DNA of 64,000 bases from JAITWN01 sp034002745 (GCA_034002745.1 JAVEZY010000001.1:62001-126000); one strand, 5' to 3'. Positions 8,499 to 17,516 are shown, counted from the first letter of the stretch. The notes: a model not told the origin generated them from the letters alone. Numbers and translations: made by a program.

Positions 8499-8527
8499 AT
8501 TATAGGCGTGGTTCGGCGCCCTGAACA
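8499..8527 (-). promoter_or_regulatory. Likely sigma-70 promoter of speE
   Basis: A perfect -10 (TATAAT on the minus strand, 8499–8504) lies 17 bases from a weak -35 (TGTTCA, 8522–8527). The predicted start is about 30 bases before speE. Confidence 0.5.
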
Positions 8528-8565
8528 GGCGAGCGCCGGTGCTTGGGAGGTCAGGAGAGCGCTGC

Positions 8566-10458
8566 ATGGCAGGTGAGGAATGGGGTCCGGAGAATGCCCG
8601 GATCGCCTACAACATGGCGTACTGGAGCAATGGGTATTTCGACATAGATGACAAAGGTCATCTGATCGCCTGCCCCAAGGCCGATCCCTCGGGTGGCGCC
8701 ATCGATCTGCGGGAGCTCACCAGTCGCATCCGGGCCCATGGTCTGTCGACACCGGTGCTGGTGCGGTTCATCGATGTGCTCCATCACCGCATTGACGTGA
8801 TGTGCGACTCCTTCGCCGCGGCGATGGAAAAGGTCTCCTACAGCGGCAGCTATACGCCGGTCTATCCGATCAAGGTAAACCAGCAGCGCAGCGTGGTCGG
8901 CGAGATCCTTGCCCACGGCGGGGACCGCGTCGGCCTGGAGGCCGGCAGCAAACCCGAGCTGATGGCCGTGCTCGGCGTGGCGGATACCAACAACCGCGTG
9001 ATCGTCTGCAACGGTTACAAGGATCGCGAGTACATCCGCATCGCGCTCATCGGCCGCCTGCTCGGTAATCGCGTATTCATCGTGGTCGAAAAGCTTTCGG
9101 AGCTCGATCTGGTGATCGAGGAATCACGTGCGCTCGGCATCTCGCCGCTGCTGGGCGTTCGGGTGCGTCTTGCCTCGATCGGCAAGGGCAAGTGGCAGAA
9201 CACGGGCGGCGAGAAGGCCAAGTTCGGACTTTCGGCTCCCGATATCCTGCGCACTATCGAAAAGCTGCGCGAAGCGGACATGCTCGACAGCCTGCGCATG
9301 CTCCATTTTCACCTGGGATCCCAGGTCGCCAATATCCTCGACATTCAGCGCGGCATGCGCGAAGCGGCACGCTACTATGCCGAGCTGCGCGCGGCCGGCG
9401 CTCCGGTCGACTGCATGGATGTCGGCGGCGGACTGGGTGTCGACTACGAAGGGACCCGCTCGCGCAGCGCCTGTTCCATGAACTACAGCGTTCAGGGATA
9501 TGCGCAGAGCATCGTCGATACGCTGGCCGAGATCTGCGCCGAGCATGATCTGCCGCATCCGGATATCGTCACCGAGTCCGGTCGCGGCATGACCGCGCAT
9601 CACGCCATCCTTATCACCAACGTCATCGACATCGAGCGCGCACCGCGCGATGTGGCGGCGCCTCCCGCGGACGACGAGCCTCAGGTCCTTCACCATCTGT
9701 ACGGTTGCTGGCGCGACTGTTCCGAGCGTTCCGCAGTCGAGGTATATCACGACGCCATGCACTGGAATGCCGTGGCCCAGGACATGTATACCCATGGACT
9801 GCTGACGCTCACGCAGCGGGCAAAGGCCGAGGAGCTGTATTTCTCCACCTGTCATCGGGTGCGGCCGCTGCTGCAGGTCGCCGCGCGTTCGCATCGCGAC
9901 ATTCTGGACGAACTGAACGAGAAGCTGGCGGACAAGATTTTCTGCAACTTTTCGCTGTTCCAGTCCATGCCGGACGTATGGGCGATAGACCAGATCTTTC
10001 CGATCGTGCCGTTATCCGGGCTTGATCGCGAGCCGGACGCCCGCGCCGTGATCCTCGACATCACCTGTGATTCCGACGGTCGCATCGATCACTATGTGGA
10101 CCGCGAAGGGGTGGAGGCGACTCTTCCGCTGCGCCTGCCGGCGCCGGGAGAGGATTACCTGATCGGCATCTTCATGATCGGTGCCTACCAGGAGATTCTC
10201 GGCGATATGCACAATCTGTTCGGCGACACCCATTCAGTGAATGTCGAACTGGACGGAAACGGCAGTTACCGGCTCACCCAATTGCACAGTGGTGACACCG
10301 TCGATTCGGTGCTGCGCTATGTGGGATTCGAACCGCAACAGCTGCTCGAGCGGCTGCGCGCGGCGGTCGCCGCCGGAGACCTCGACGAGCGGCAGCGCGC
10401 GATGTGTCATGAGACGCTGACCGAGGGGATCGGCGGTTACACCTATCTGGAAGACTGA
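8566..10458 (+). CDS. speA: Biosynthetic arginine decarboxylase SpeA
   Basis: PLP-dependent decarboxylase of fold type III that converts arginine to agmatine, the first step of one putrescine route. It has 630 residues, as expected for SpeA. The PLP lysine is in TPVYPIKVNQQR (about residue 105), the glycine-rich GGGLGVDYEGTRS follows in the barrel, and the C-terminal catalytic cysteine segment reads LDITCDSDGRIDHYV. The ATG at 8566 has AGGAG eight bases upstream and fits the family start better than an upstream in-frame codon at 8539. It is divergent from speE. Confidence 0.95.
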   Translation: MAGEEWGPENARIAYNMAYWSNGYFDIDDKGHLIACPKADPSGGAIDLRELTSRIRAHGLSTPVLVRFIDVLHHRIDVMCDSFAAAMEKVSYSGSYTPVYPIKVNQQRSVVGEILAHGGDRVGLEAGSKPELMAVLGVADTNNRVIVCNGYKDREYIRIALIGRLLGNRVFIVVEKLSELDLVIEESRALGISPLLGVRVRLASIGKGKWQNTGGEKAKFGLSAPDILRTIEKLREADMLDSLRMLHFHLGSQVANILDIQRGMREAARYYAELRAAGAPVDCMDVGGGLGVDYEGTRSRSACSMNYSVQGYAQSIVDTLAEICAEHDLPHPDIVTESGRGMTAHHAILITNVIDIERAPRDVAAPPADDEPQVLHHLYGCWRDCSERSAVEVYHDAMHWNAVAQDMYTHGLLTLTQRAKAEELYFSTCHRVRPLLQVAARSHRDILDELNEKLADKIFCNFSLFQSMPDVWAIDQIFPIVPLSGLDREPDARAVILDITCDSDGRIDHYVDREGVEATLPLRLPAPGEDYLIGIFMIGAYQEILGDMHNLFGDTHSVNVELDGNGSYRLTQLHSGDTVDSVLRYVGFEPQQLLERLRAAVAAGDLDERQRAMCHETLTEGIGGYTYLED

Positions 10459-10487
10459 TCCGGACGCCGGATCGGCGGCCGGCGCGG

Positions 10488-11096
10488 TCAGGTGCCGAGC
10501 CGCAGCACCATGGCCTCGATGTCGTTGCGCTGCAGCCTCGTTCGCGCCTGAGCGAGATCGCGCACGCTGTCGTAGGGGCCAACCCGCACCCGATACCAGA
10601 CGTCGCTGTCGCGGATGACCACTGTCTGGATCTGCGCCTCTATGCCCAGCAGTGCTATGCGCGCCTTGAGGTTGTCGGCTTCCTCGATGCGCCGGAAGGA
10701 GCCTACCTGCAGGATGTATGGGCCTGCGTCGGCTTTCCTCGCCGGCGTCTTGAGGGCTTCGCTGACATGGGCATCGCTGACCTCGATCTCCATTTCCGGC
10801 AGCAGCGTGTAGAACTCGAAGCGGCTCCGTTCGCTGGTAGAAGGCTGCGGGGCTTCAGGCTGCTTCTTCGCCGCAGCTGCGGGCTTCGCGGGCGGCGGCG
10901 CGGGCTGAGCCTGTGCCGCCGGCTCGACAGGAGCGGGATCGCCGGACGACGACTGCAGCAGCCAGGCGAGATAGCCGCCAGCCGCTCCGATCAGCAGGCC
11001 GCCGGCAAGCCATATCCATCCTGGTACCGGGCGTCGCCGCGCGGTTCGGGTGTTGCGGGTGTTCCGGCGGGCGCGCCGCCGTCTGGTTGCTGCCAT
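10488..11096 (-). CDS. SPOR-domain cell-division protein (FtsN-like)
   Basis: A 202-residue bitopic membrane protein. It has a very basic cytoplasmic N-terminus (about residues 1–22) and one transmembrane helix (WIWLAGGLLIGAAGGYLAWL, about 28–47). A proline/alanine linker and a C-terminal SPOR domain (YILQVGSFRRIEEADNLKAR onward) follow. SPOR domains bind denuded septal peptidoglycan. The position one base after argS is the same as ftsN-like genes in pseudomonads and relatives, which supports a division role. Similarity to E. coli FtsN itself is limited to this architecture, so no symbol is given. Confidence 0.82.
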   Translation of the reverse strand: MAATRRRRARRNTRNTRTARRRPVPGWIWLAGGLLIGAAGGYLAWLLQSSSGDPAPVEPAAQAQPAPPPAKPAAAAKKQPEAPQPSTSERSRFEFYTLLPEMEIEVSDAHVSEALKTPARKADAGPYILQVGSFRRIEEADNLKARIALLGIEAQIQTVVIRDSDVWYRVRVGPYDSVRDLAQARTRLQRNDIEAMVLRLGT

Positions 11097-11097
11097 C

Positions 11098-12864
11098 CTA
11101 CATCACGTCCGGCGCGGAAACCCCGAGCAGTCCCATGCCGTTGGCCAGCACCTGCCGGGTGGCAAGAATGAGGGCAAGGCGAGCGTCACGCAGAGCGGCA
11201 TCATCGACCAGGAACTGGTGCGCGTTGTAGTAGGCATGGAAGTCGGTAGCCAGGTCGCGAAGGAAGTAGGCGAGCTGGTGCGGTTCGCAGGCGAGCGCCG
11301 CGGTCTCGAGCGCTTCCGGATACATGCCGAGCCTTGTGATCAGCTGCGCTTCGTGAGTCTCGGTCAGCAGGTTCAGGGCGCCGAGTCCGCGGCTGCGGTC
11401 CCAGACGAAACCCTTGTCCTGCAGCTGCCGCACCACGCTGCAGACCCGGGCATGCGCGTACTGCAGGTAGTAGACGGGGTTGTCGGTCGATTGCGACTTG
11501 GCGAGATCGAGATCGAAGTCCACGTGCTGCTCACACTTGCGCAGCACATAGAAGAACCGCGCCGCATCGTTGCCGACCTCGTTGCGCAGCTCGCGCAGCG
11601 TCACGAACTGGCCGCTGCGGGTCGACATCTGAACCTTTTCGCCGCCGCGATAGAGGATGGCGAACTGCACCAGCAGTACATCGAGCTGCGCCGGTTCCTT
11701 GCCGAGTGCGGCGAGCGCCGCCTTCACGCGCGGCACATAACCATGGTGATCGGCGCCCCAGATATCGATGACGCGGTCGAAGCCGCGTTCGAACTTGTTG
11801 GCGTGGTAGGCGATGTCGGAAGCGAAGTAGGTGAGCTGACCGTTTTCCCGCACCACCACCCGGTCCTTCTCGTCGCCGAAATCGGTACTGCGGAACCACC
11901 AGGCGCCCTCGGACTGATAGAGATGCCCGGCCGAGCGCAGGCGTTCGATCACCCCATTCACGGCGCCGGAGTCGAGCAGACTGCGCTCGGAAAACCATTC
12001 GTCATAATTGACGCCGAATTCGCTCAGGTCGTCGCGGATGTCGGCGAGAATGGCATGCAGGCCGGCATCGAAAACGATGCGATAGCGCTCTTCCCCGAGC
12101 AGTTGCCGGGCACGGGCGACGAGCGCATCGATATGGGCTTCGCGGTCTCCGCCTTCACCCTGGGTCTCGTCGAGCGGCAGGTCGGCCATGACCTGTGCCG
12201 CGGATGCCCGCAGCCCATCGCCATGGCGCTCCTTGAGCTCGCGCGCGATGTCGGGTACGTAGTCACCGCGGTAACCATTGTCCGGAAAGCGAACCGACTC
12301 TCCCGCCAGCTCTAGATAGCGCAGCCACACGCTGGCCGCAAGGATGTCCATCTGCCGGCCGGCATCGTTGATGTAGTACTCGCGATGCACGTCGAAGCCG
12401 GCGGCAGCCAGCAGGTCGGCGACCGTGGCGCCATAGGCGGCGCCGCGTCCATGGCCCACATGCAATGGACCGGTTGGATTGGCCGACACGAATTCGACCT
12501 GGATACGCTCGCCATTTCCGATATCGCTGCGTCCGAACCGATCGCCGGCATCCAGAATCATCGGAATCACGCGCTGGAGGGCGGATGGCGTCATCGAGAA
12601 GTTGATGAAGCCGGGGCCTGCGATGTCGACGCGGGCGACATCCTCGTGCGGGGGCAGGGCGGCGATGATGGCGTCGGCGAGCTGCCGTGGCGCGCTGCCG
12701 GTTCGCTTCGCCAGGGCGAGCGCCACGTTGCAGGCGAAGTCTCCATGGCGGCGATCCCGCGCGCGTTCGATATGAACGTCGAACGGGACGTCCCTGGCAA
12801 GGGTGCCTTCACCCTGCAGTTGCAGCAGGGCGCGGGTGACGAGCTCGCTGAGCAGCTTCTTCAT
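11098..12864 (-). CDS. argS: Arginyl-tRNA synthetase
   Basis: Class I synthetase that charges tRNA-Arg, 588 residues. The HIGH-type motif is GPLHVGHGRGAAYG, and the KMSKS position reads VQMSTRSGQFVTL, the degenerate form usual for this enzyme. The N-terminal Add-1 domain and the C-terminal anticodon-binding domain (DALBR, ending LLGVSAPDVM) are both present. The start at ATG 12864 matches the family (MKKLLSELVTRAL); the longer frame overlaps the likely promoter. It is followed after one base by the SPOR gene and preceded by priA on the same strand. Confidence 0.95.
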   Translation of the reverse strand: MKKLLSELVTRALLQLQGEGTLARDVPFDVHIERARDRRHGDFACNVALALAKRTGSAPRQLADAIIAALPPHEDVARVDIAGPGFINFSMTPSALQRVIPMILDAGDRFGRSDIGNGERIQVEFVSANPTGPLHVGHGRGAAYGATVADLLAAAGFDVHREYYINDAGRQMDILAASVWLRYLELAGESVRFPDNGYRGDYVPDIARELKERHGDGLRASAAQVMADLPLDETQGEGGDREAHIDALVARARQLLGEERYRIVFDAGLHAILADIRDDLSEFGVNYDEWFSERSLLDSGAVNGVIERLRSAGHLYQSEGAWWFRSTDFGDEKDRVVVRENGQLTYFASDIAYHANKFERGFDRVIDIWGADHHGYVPRVKAALAALGKEPAQLDVLLVQFAILYRGGEKVQMSTRSGQFVTLRELRNEVGNDAARFFYVLRKCEQHVDFDLDLAKSQSTDNPVYYLQYAHARVCSVVRQLQDKGFVWDRSRGLGALNLLTETHEAQLITRLGMYPEALETAALACEPHQLAYFLRDLATDFHAYYNAHQFLVDDAALRDARLALILATRQVLANGMGLLGVSAPDVM

Positions 12865-12909
12865 GCGGTTGGATCCGGTCGGAAGGGTTCGGAGGCTGAA
12901 CGGACGCCT

Positions 12910-12937
12910 ATTATCACCGCTTGCGACCTTCTTGCAA
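12910..12937 (-). promoter_or_regulatory. Possible sigma-70 promoter of argS
   Basis: On the minus strand TTGCAA (12932–12937) and GATAAT (12910–12915) are 16 bases apart, about 45 bases before argS. Confidence 0.4.
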
Positions 12938-12968
12938 ATCGGCGCTGACAATCACGCGGCGATGATCC

Positions 12969-15224
12969 TCAAGATTCATCGATCGGATCGACATCGAGTG
13001 ACCAGCGAGCGCGATGAGCGGCGGCGAGGGCGTCCATCCGGGGCGTCAGCGCGGCGAGAAGCGCGTGCAGCCGGTCGCGACGGTCGGCCAGAAGGAGCAT
13101 CTGTGCCCGGTAACGTCCGGCTCGTCGTTCCATCGGCGCGGGGGCCGGGCCGAGCAGCTCGACGTCCTCTCCCGCCACTGATGCGGCGAGTTCGCGCGCA
13201 GCATCCAGCAGGTTCGCCGGCGCGTCGCGGTTGACGGATTCGGCGCGCAGCATGGCCATGCTGCGAAACGGGGGCATGCCGCTCTGCGAACGCTCGTGCA
13301 GCAGGGTGCGGGCGAAAGCATGGTAGTCGCCCGCGATCAGCGCGCCGAGCAGGGGATTGTCCGGGCAGCGGGTCTGGATCAGTACTTCGCCCGGGCGCTC
13401 GGCGCGACCGGCGCGGCCGGCCACCTGTACGATGAGCTGCCCCATGCGTTCTCCGGCCCGATAGTCCACGCCAAACAGACCCTGGTCCGCATCGAGCACG
13501 CCCACCAATGTGACGTTCGGCAGATGATGCCCTTTGGCCAGCATCTGGGTGCCGAGCAGGATCTGGCGCCGGCCCTCGCGGATCCTTTCCATCATGGCTT
13601 CCAGGCTGCCGCGCCGCCGCGTGCTGTCGCGATCGATGCGCAGGACCTCTGCTCCGGGGAAGCGTTCGCGCAGCGATTCCTCGATGCGCTCGGTGCCAAG
13701 GCCGATCGGCGCGGGACCTGCCGCGCCGCATTGCGGGCAGGTCGAAGGTAGCCGCTGCCGGGCATCGCAATGATGACAGCGCAGCAGTCCGCGCGCCCGA
13801 TGGATGGTCAGATGAGCATCGCAGCGCTGGCATGCAGCCACCCAGCCGCAGGATTCGCAGAGCAGGGTCGGTGCGTAGCCGCGACGGTTCAGGAAGAGCA
13901 GGGCCTGGGCATCGCTCTCGATGTGTGCTTCGATCGCGGCCGCGAGCTGGCCCGACAAGCCGTCTTTCGGTCTGTCGGCGCGCAGATCGATCAGCCGCAG
14001 CGCGGGCGTCGCCGCAGCCCCGGCGCGATGTGTAAGCACCAGTCGCCGATAGCGTTCACGAATGCAGTTGTGAAGGCTTTCCAGCGAGGGCGTGGCCGAG
14101 CCCAGTACGACGGGAATGCCCAGGCGTCGCGCCCGCATCACGGCGACGTCGCGCGCGTGATAGCGCAGCGACTCCTGCTGCTTGTAGGAGCCGTCGTGCT
14201 CTTCGTCGACGATGATCAGGCCGAGCCTCGGCATCGGCGTGAAGACGGCCGAGCGTGTTCCGACCACGATGGGCGCGATTCCGTTTGCCGCGCGTCGCCA
14301 GGCGGCGAACCTTTCGCCGTCCGAGAGGCCGGAATGCAGTATCGATAGCGGGCAGTTGAAGCGGGCTCCAAGGCGGGCGACGAGTTGCGGTGTGAGACCG
14401 ATTTCCGGGACCAGCACCAGTACCTGGCGTTCGGCTCGCAGCGTTTCTTCCATCGCGGCGAAGTAGACCTCCGTCTTCCCGCTGCCGGTGATGCCATCGA
14501 GCAGGAGCGTCTGAAATCCGTTCGTCGACAGGATCGCTTCGACGGCGGTGGCCTGCTGTTCGTGGAGCACCGGACCCTCGGCAAGGCGCAAGCCGCCGGA
14601 AGCCGTTTCGTGATTCGCGCGGTCCTCGCCGGCCAATCTCTCGAGCCACCCTCGCTCTTCCAGGGCGCGCGCTGCGCGTCGCCAGTCGTCCTCACCGAAT
14701 GCCGCGTCGAGTTCGTTCGCATCCAGTCCGTTCGCGGCGCCGCGCAAGGCATTCATCAGCGCCGCCTGGCGCGGTGCGCGGGCTGGGGGAGTGGCCGTGC
14801 GGCCAGCCTCGGTGAGGCGCAAGCGCTGCGGCGTACCGCTGTGCGCAGGAGCGCCGCGACGCAGGAGGCCGGGAAGCGCGCCGCAGATCACTTCCCCGGG
14901 AGCGTGGTGATAGTAGCTGGCGCACCACAGCAGCAAGGTCAGTGTTTCATCGGACAGCACCGGCGCGTCATCCAGCACTTCGGTGACTCGTCTGAGCCGG
15001 CGCGGATCGAAGGTGCTCGTCGCGGCCGTGTCGACGATCACGCCGATCCGGCTTCCGCGACCGAAGGGGATGCGCACGCGGCATCCCGGAGCGGCATTTC
15101 CGGCTGCGCTCGCGGGCAGGTAATCGAACAGCTTCTCCAGCGGTGCCGGAACGGCAATGCGCCAGACTCGAGTGCCCGCCTCGGATATGGGCTGTGGATA
15201 ACTTTGTGGACTATTGTCAGTCAA
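12969..15224 (-). CDS. priA: Primosomal replication restart helicase PriA
   Basis: A 3'-5' DNA helicase that reloads the replisome at stalled forks, 751 residues. Visible in order: the N-terminal DNA-binding domain (RIAVPAPLEKLFDYLP); Walker A DGITGSGKTEVYF near residue 245; DEEH with the aromatic-rich SYKQQESLRYHARDVA loop; and the zinc-binding cysteine pairs (CESCGW, CQRCD, CHHCD, CPQCG) at about 455–495. The helicase C-terminal domain with VAGRAGRAERPGEV is also intact. The start is a TTG at 15224 with no strong ribosome binding site, so the exact N-terminus is uncertain. A DnaA-box sequence falls inside its first codons. Confidence 0.94.
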   Translation of the reverse strand: MTDNSPQSYPQPISEAGTRVWRIAVPAPLEKLFDYLPASAAGNAAPGCRVRIPFGRGSRIGVIVDTAATSTFDPRRLRRVTEVLDDAPVLSDETLTLLLWCASYYHHAPGEVICGALPGLLRRGAPAHSGTPQRLRLTEAGRTATPPARAPRQAALMNALRGAANGLDANELDAAFGEDDWRRAARALEERGWLERLAGEDRANHETASGGLRLAEGPVLHEQQATAVEAILSTNGFQTLLLDGITGSGKTEVYFAAMEETLRAERQVLVLVPEIGLTPQLVARLGARFNCPLSILHSGLSDGERFAAWRRAANGIAPIVVGTRSAVFTPMPRLGLIIVDEEHDGSYKQQESLRYHARDVAVMRARRLGIPVVLGSATPSLESLHNCIRERYRRLVLTHRAGAAATPALRLIDLRADRPKDGLSGQLAAAIEAHIESDAQALLFLNRRGYAPTLLCESCGWVAACQRCDAHLTIHRARGLLRCHHCDARQRLPSTCPQCGAAGPAPIGLGTERIEESLRERFPGAEVLRIDRDSTRRRGSLEAMMERIREGRRQILLGTQMLAKGHHLPNVTLVGVLDADQGLFGVDYRAGERMGQLIVQVAGRAGRAERPGEVLIQTRCPDNPLLGALIAGDYHAFARTLLHERSQSGMPPFRSMAMLRAESVNRDAPANLLDAARELAASVAGEDVELLGPAPAPMERRAGRYRAQMLLLADRRDRLHALLAALTPRMDALAAAHRARWSLDVDPIDES
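15193..15201 (-). promoter_or_regulatory. Consensus DnaA-box sequence at the start of priA
   Basis: TTATCCACA on the minus strand is an exact match to the DnaA 9-mer. An imperfect neighbour (TGTGG) lies a few bases further upstream of the gene. It may be chance, or autoregulatory DnaA control of priA. Confidence 0.3.
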
Positions 15225-15465
15225 GGAGATGGTCCGCCCGCCGCCGCCATGGCGAATTCAGGCCGACGAATTGCGGGTAAAAATTATTTTCAACGATAAC
15301 ATGGGGTTATCGGTGGCCTGCCGTCGGCATTTCCCAACATACGTAGTCTCGTACAGTCAAGCACCTATCCCGCCCGATCTGTGCATAAAAAAAACTGGCA
15401 ACAGAAATTCCCGCTGGTAAAGGAGGATAGCTCCACAACCTCCGAGTTCGTGCTCGGTCTTTGCC
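15225..15465. other. Non-coding gap between priA and hemJ
   Basis: It holds an AT-rich stretch suited to the priA promoter. An open frame on the plus strand (15214–15420) has no start signal or family resemblance. No gene is supported here. Confidence 0.5.
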
Positions 15466-15891
15466 CTAAATCGGCTTGACAACCGCCAGCAGCACGATCG
15501 CTATCAGCAGCAGTACGGGCAGCTCATTCAACCAGCGATAGAAGACATGCGAATGCCGGTTCGCGTCGCGCCGGAATGCGAGCAGCAGTTTGCCGCAATA
15601 GACATGGTAGACCACCAGCACCAGCACCAGTGCCAGTTTGATGTGCAGCCACATCATCGAGCGGTACGCATCCCAGGCATAGGCGAACGTCATCCACAAT
15701 CCCAGGATGATAGTGATCACCGCGCCTGGCGTCATGATGCCGTAGTACAGTTTGCGCTCCATGATCTTGAAGCGCTCGCGTCCGGCTTCGTCTTCGCACA
15801 TGGCGTGATAGACAAACAGTCGCGGCAGATAGAACAGCCCGGCGAACCAGGTGACCATGAATATGACGTGAAATGCCTTGGCCCAGATCAC
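15466..15891 (-). CDS. hemJ: Protoporphyrinogen oxidase HemJ family
   Basis: A small inner-membrane enzyme that oxidises protoporphyrinogen IX to protoporphyrin IX in haem synthesis, where HemG and HemY are absent. About 141 residues with four transmembrane helices. The conserved histidines are present in AFHVIFMVTWFAGLFYLPR (helix 1) and LHIKLALVLVLVVYHV (helix 3). The C-terminus ends ELPVLLLIAIVLLAVVKP. The GTG at 15891 was chosen because GAGGA lies eight bases upstream and the protein then begins like known HemJ proteins; a GTG at 15924 would add eleven residues. Upstream on the other strand is a possible small RNA. Confidence 0.85.
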   Translation of the reverse strand: MIWAKAFHVIFMVTWFAGLFYLPRLFVYHAMCEDEAGRERFKIMERKLYYGIMTPGAVITIILGLWMTFAYAWDAYRSMMWLHIKLALVLVLVVYHVYCGKLLLAFRRDANRHSHVFYRWLNELPVLLLIAIVLLAVVKPI

Positions 15892-15978
15892 GAGCGCATC
15901 CTCGGGTACGATGAATGCGGACACTATAAGGGTGAGGCAGGAAGTTGCAAACAGCGCGAGAGGCGGGTTGCGTATTGC

Positions 15979-16007
15979 TTGACTTGACGGGAATATGATT
16001 CTAGATT
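15979..16007 (+). promoter_or_regulatory. Candidate promoter of an orphan plus-strand transcript
   Basis: TTGACT (15979–15984), a 17-base spacer and TAGATT (16002–16007) form a sigma-70-like promoter that points at no coding sequence. Confidence 0.4.
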
Positions 16008-16013
16008 ACAGAA

Positions 16014-16099
16014 CAACGCCGAGCCGGGATGGGCGGCGGCAGAAAACAACAACCATAAATGCACTACCTTTCCTCGCGGCTGCCGGCCGCATTTTTTTT
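16014..16099 (+). ncRNA. Candidate small RNA of about 86 nt
   Basis: The segment runs from the predicted start of the promoter at 15979–16007 to an intrinsic terminator: stem GCGGC (16076–16080) with GCCGC (16086–16090), then A and eight T's (16092–16099). The terminator is oriented for the plus strand, while the flanking genes hemJ and the cNMP–rhodanese gene are both on the minus strand, so it serves neither. The body contains an unpaired-looking AAAACAACAACC stretch of the sort seen in regulatory small RNAs. No known family is recognised and no start codon has a ribosome site. Confidence 0.4.
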
Positions 16100-16119
16100 G
16101 CCTTCCTCTCCCGATCGTC

Positions 16120-17187
16120 TCAGTGTTGCAGCAGGTCAGCGGGTATCCGTTGCAGGCCTTCGCTCAGTACGCTCGCGCTCAGTCCATGCTGCTTCAGTAC
16201 GAAAGCGGCTGCGGAACTGCGCTGTCCGGTCTGGCAATAACAGATGTAATGCAGCCCGCGGTCGAGCGTGCGGGCGGTGCGGTGCAGCGCCGATATGGGT
16301 ATGTTCAACGCACCGGGCAGGTGCGAGTGTTCGTATTCGGAAGGCAGGCGCACATCGATCCAGGCACCCCCGTCCTCGATGCGACCGCGGGCGCCTTCGA
16401 GATCGACCCATTGCAGCGTGGGCTGACTGAGCAGCTTCCTGAAGTCCTCTCGCGACAGTCTCAGCAGAATGCTGTCGGTCATCATCGACACGGTCGCATT
16501 GCGTGGATTGTCCGATAACAGCGCCGCCTCGCCGAAGGTGGTCCCTTCCCCCAGTTCGGCGATCTCGATGCAGTCCTCATCGTTGTCCGGATTGTGGGTC
16601 ACCAGCGCCACGCCTTCGTCGATCATGTAGAAGTAGTCGCCCGGGTCACCCTGGCGGATGACGACCTGACCGGCCGGAACGAATATCGGCTCCATCCGGT
16701 GCAGCAGTTCTTCCAGGTTCGCCGCTGGCAGATTGCGGAAGGTCGATGAGCGCAGCATCGTGCGCAGGCACTTTGCCTTGTCGACGATGATGATGCGGCC
16801 CTCGGCCATGACCACTGCTTCGTCCGGAACCGATATCTGGGACCAGGTCAGCAGGCGATCGAGCAGATCGGGGTCGATGCAGATGACCGTGCTCGGGACG
16901 AGCGCGCGCGCGCCGGCATACGATTCGCCGGACAGGGGATGGCGGGCTTCGTCGGTTCCGGCTCGCAGCACGCGAGTCTGTCCATCGGTCGACGGGAGTC
17001 CAAGCTCCCCTTCGATCAGATAGACAGTCTGTTGCTTTGCTGCGGATGCCGCGGACAGATTCGAGCCGGTGGCAACGAACGCCACGCGGCTTTCGGCAAG
17101 CAGCTCGCCGAGCTGCTCGGGTGCAAGCGTGGAAATCGGCTCCAGCCCGGCGATCAGTTCCGCCTGATGTGCGTTCGGTTTATCCAA
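16120..17187 (-). CDS. Cyclic nucleotide-binding and rhodanese domain protein
   Basis: A 355-residue soluble protein with three parts. Residues about 15–125 look like a degenerate cNMP-binding domain (YLIEGELGLPS, ICIDPDLLDRLLTW). Residues about 145–260 are a clear cNMP-binding domain (IFVPAGQVVIRQGDPGDYFY and the phosphate-cassette-like GTTFGEAALLSDNPRNATV). Residues about 262–355 are a rhodanese domain with an active-site cysteine (YICYCQTGQRSSAAA). There is no DNA-binding helix-turn-helix, so it is not a CRP-type regulator. It probably couples a nucleotide or redox signal to sulfur transfer. The start is TTG at 17187 with a weak ribosome site. Confidence 0.8.
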   Translation of the reverse strand: MDKPNAHQAELIAGLEPISTLAPEQLGELLAESRVAFVATGSNLSAASAAKQQTVYLIEGELGLPSTDGQTRVLRAGTDEARHPLSGESYAGARALVPSTVICIDPDLLDRLLTWSQISVPDEAVVMAEGRIIIVDKAKCLRTMLRSSTFRNLPAANLEELLHRMEPIFVPAGQVVIRQGDPGDYFYMIDEGVALVTHNPDNDEDCIEIAELGEGTTFGEAALLSDNPRNATVSMMTDSILLRLSREDFRKLLSQPTLQWVDLEGARGRIEDGGAWIDVRLPSEYEHSHLPGALNIPISALHRTARTLDRGLHYICYCQTGQRSSAAAFVLKQHGLSASVLSEGLQRIPADLLQH

Positions 17188-17277
17188 TACCTGGCCCTGT
17201 GCTGATCATTTCACGGGCGCGCCCTCGCGGCCGTGATTCGTTCTAGAGATCGGCCGCGCGGGCAAATTCTTCAAGCT

Positions 17278-17490
17278 TCATTTGTTGCGGAACCACAGCC
17301 AGAGCGTGACGAGCCCGGTCAGGGCCACGCTGATCAGGAGGGAGGTGACGATGGGAAAGTGAAAGCGGAAGCCTTCCCGCTCCACATTGATGTCTCCCGG
17401 GAGCCGGCCCAGGCCCAGCTTGGCGAGCAGGGGCCAGAGCACTCCCAGGAGTACGATCGCGATGCCGAGCCCGATGAGAAACTTCTGCAT
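17278..17490 (-). CDS. DUF2905 small membrane protein
   Basis: A 70-residue protein with two transmembrane helices (residues about 4–22 and 48–66). Between them is the loop GRLPGDINVEREGFRFHFP that typifies DUF2905. Function is unknown. It lies 26 bases after rpiA on the same strand and is probably translated from the same mRNA. Longer readings of this frame overlap rpiA and are spurious; the ATG at 17490 was chosen from the family start MQKFLIGLGIAIVLLG. Confidence 0.85.
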   Translation of the reverse strand: MQKFLIGLGIAIVLLGVLWPLLAKLGLGRLPGDINVEREGFRFHFPIVTSLLISVALTGLVTLWLWFRNK

Positions 17491-17516
17491 GGGAGCGCAG
17501 CGCAGGAGGGAAAGGC

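Noticed and set aside
11050..12315. 421-codon open frame on the plus strand opposite argS
   Set aside because: It is antisense to a complete argS with all motifs, and has no family signature of its own.
15214..15420. 68-codon plus-strand frame between priA and hemJ
   Set aside because: No ribosome site, no similarity, and it overlaps the priA start.
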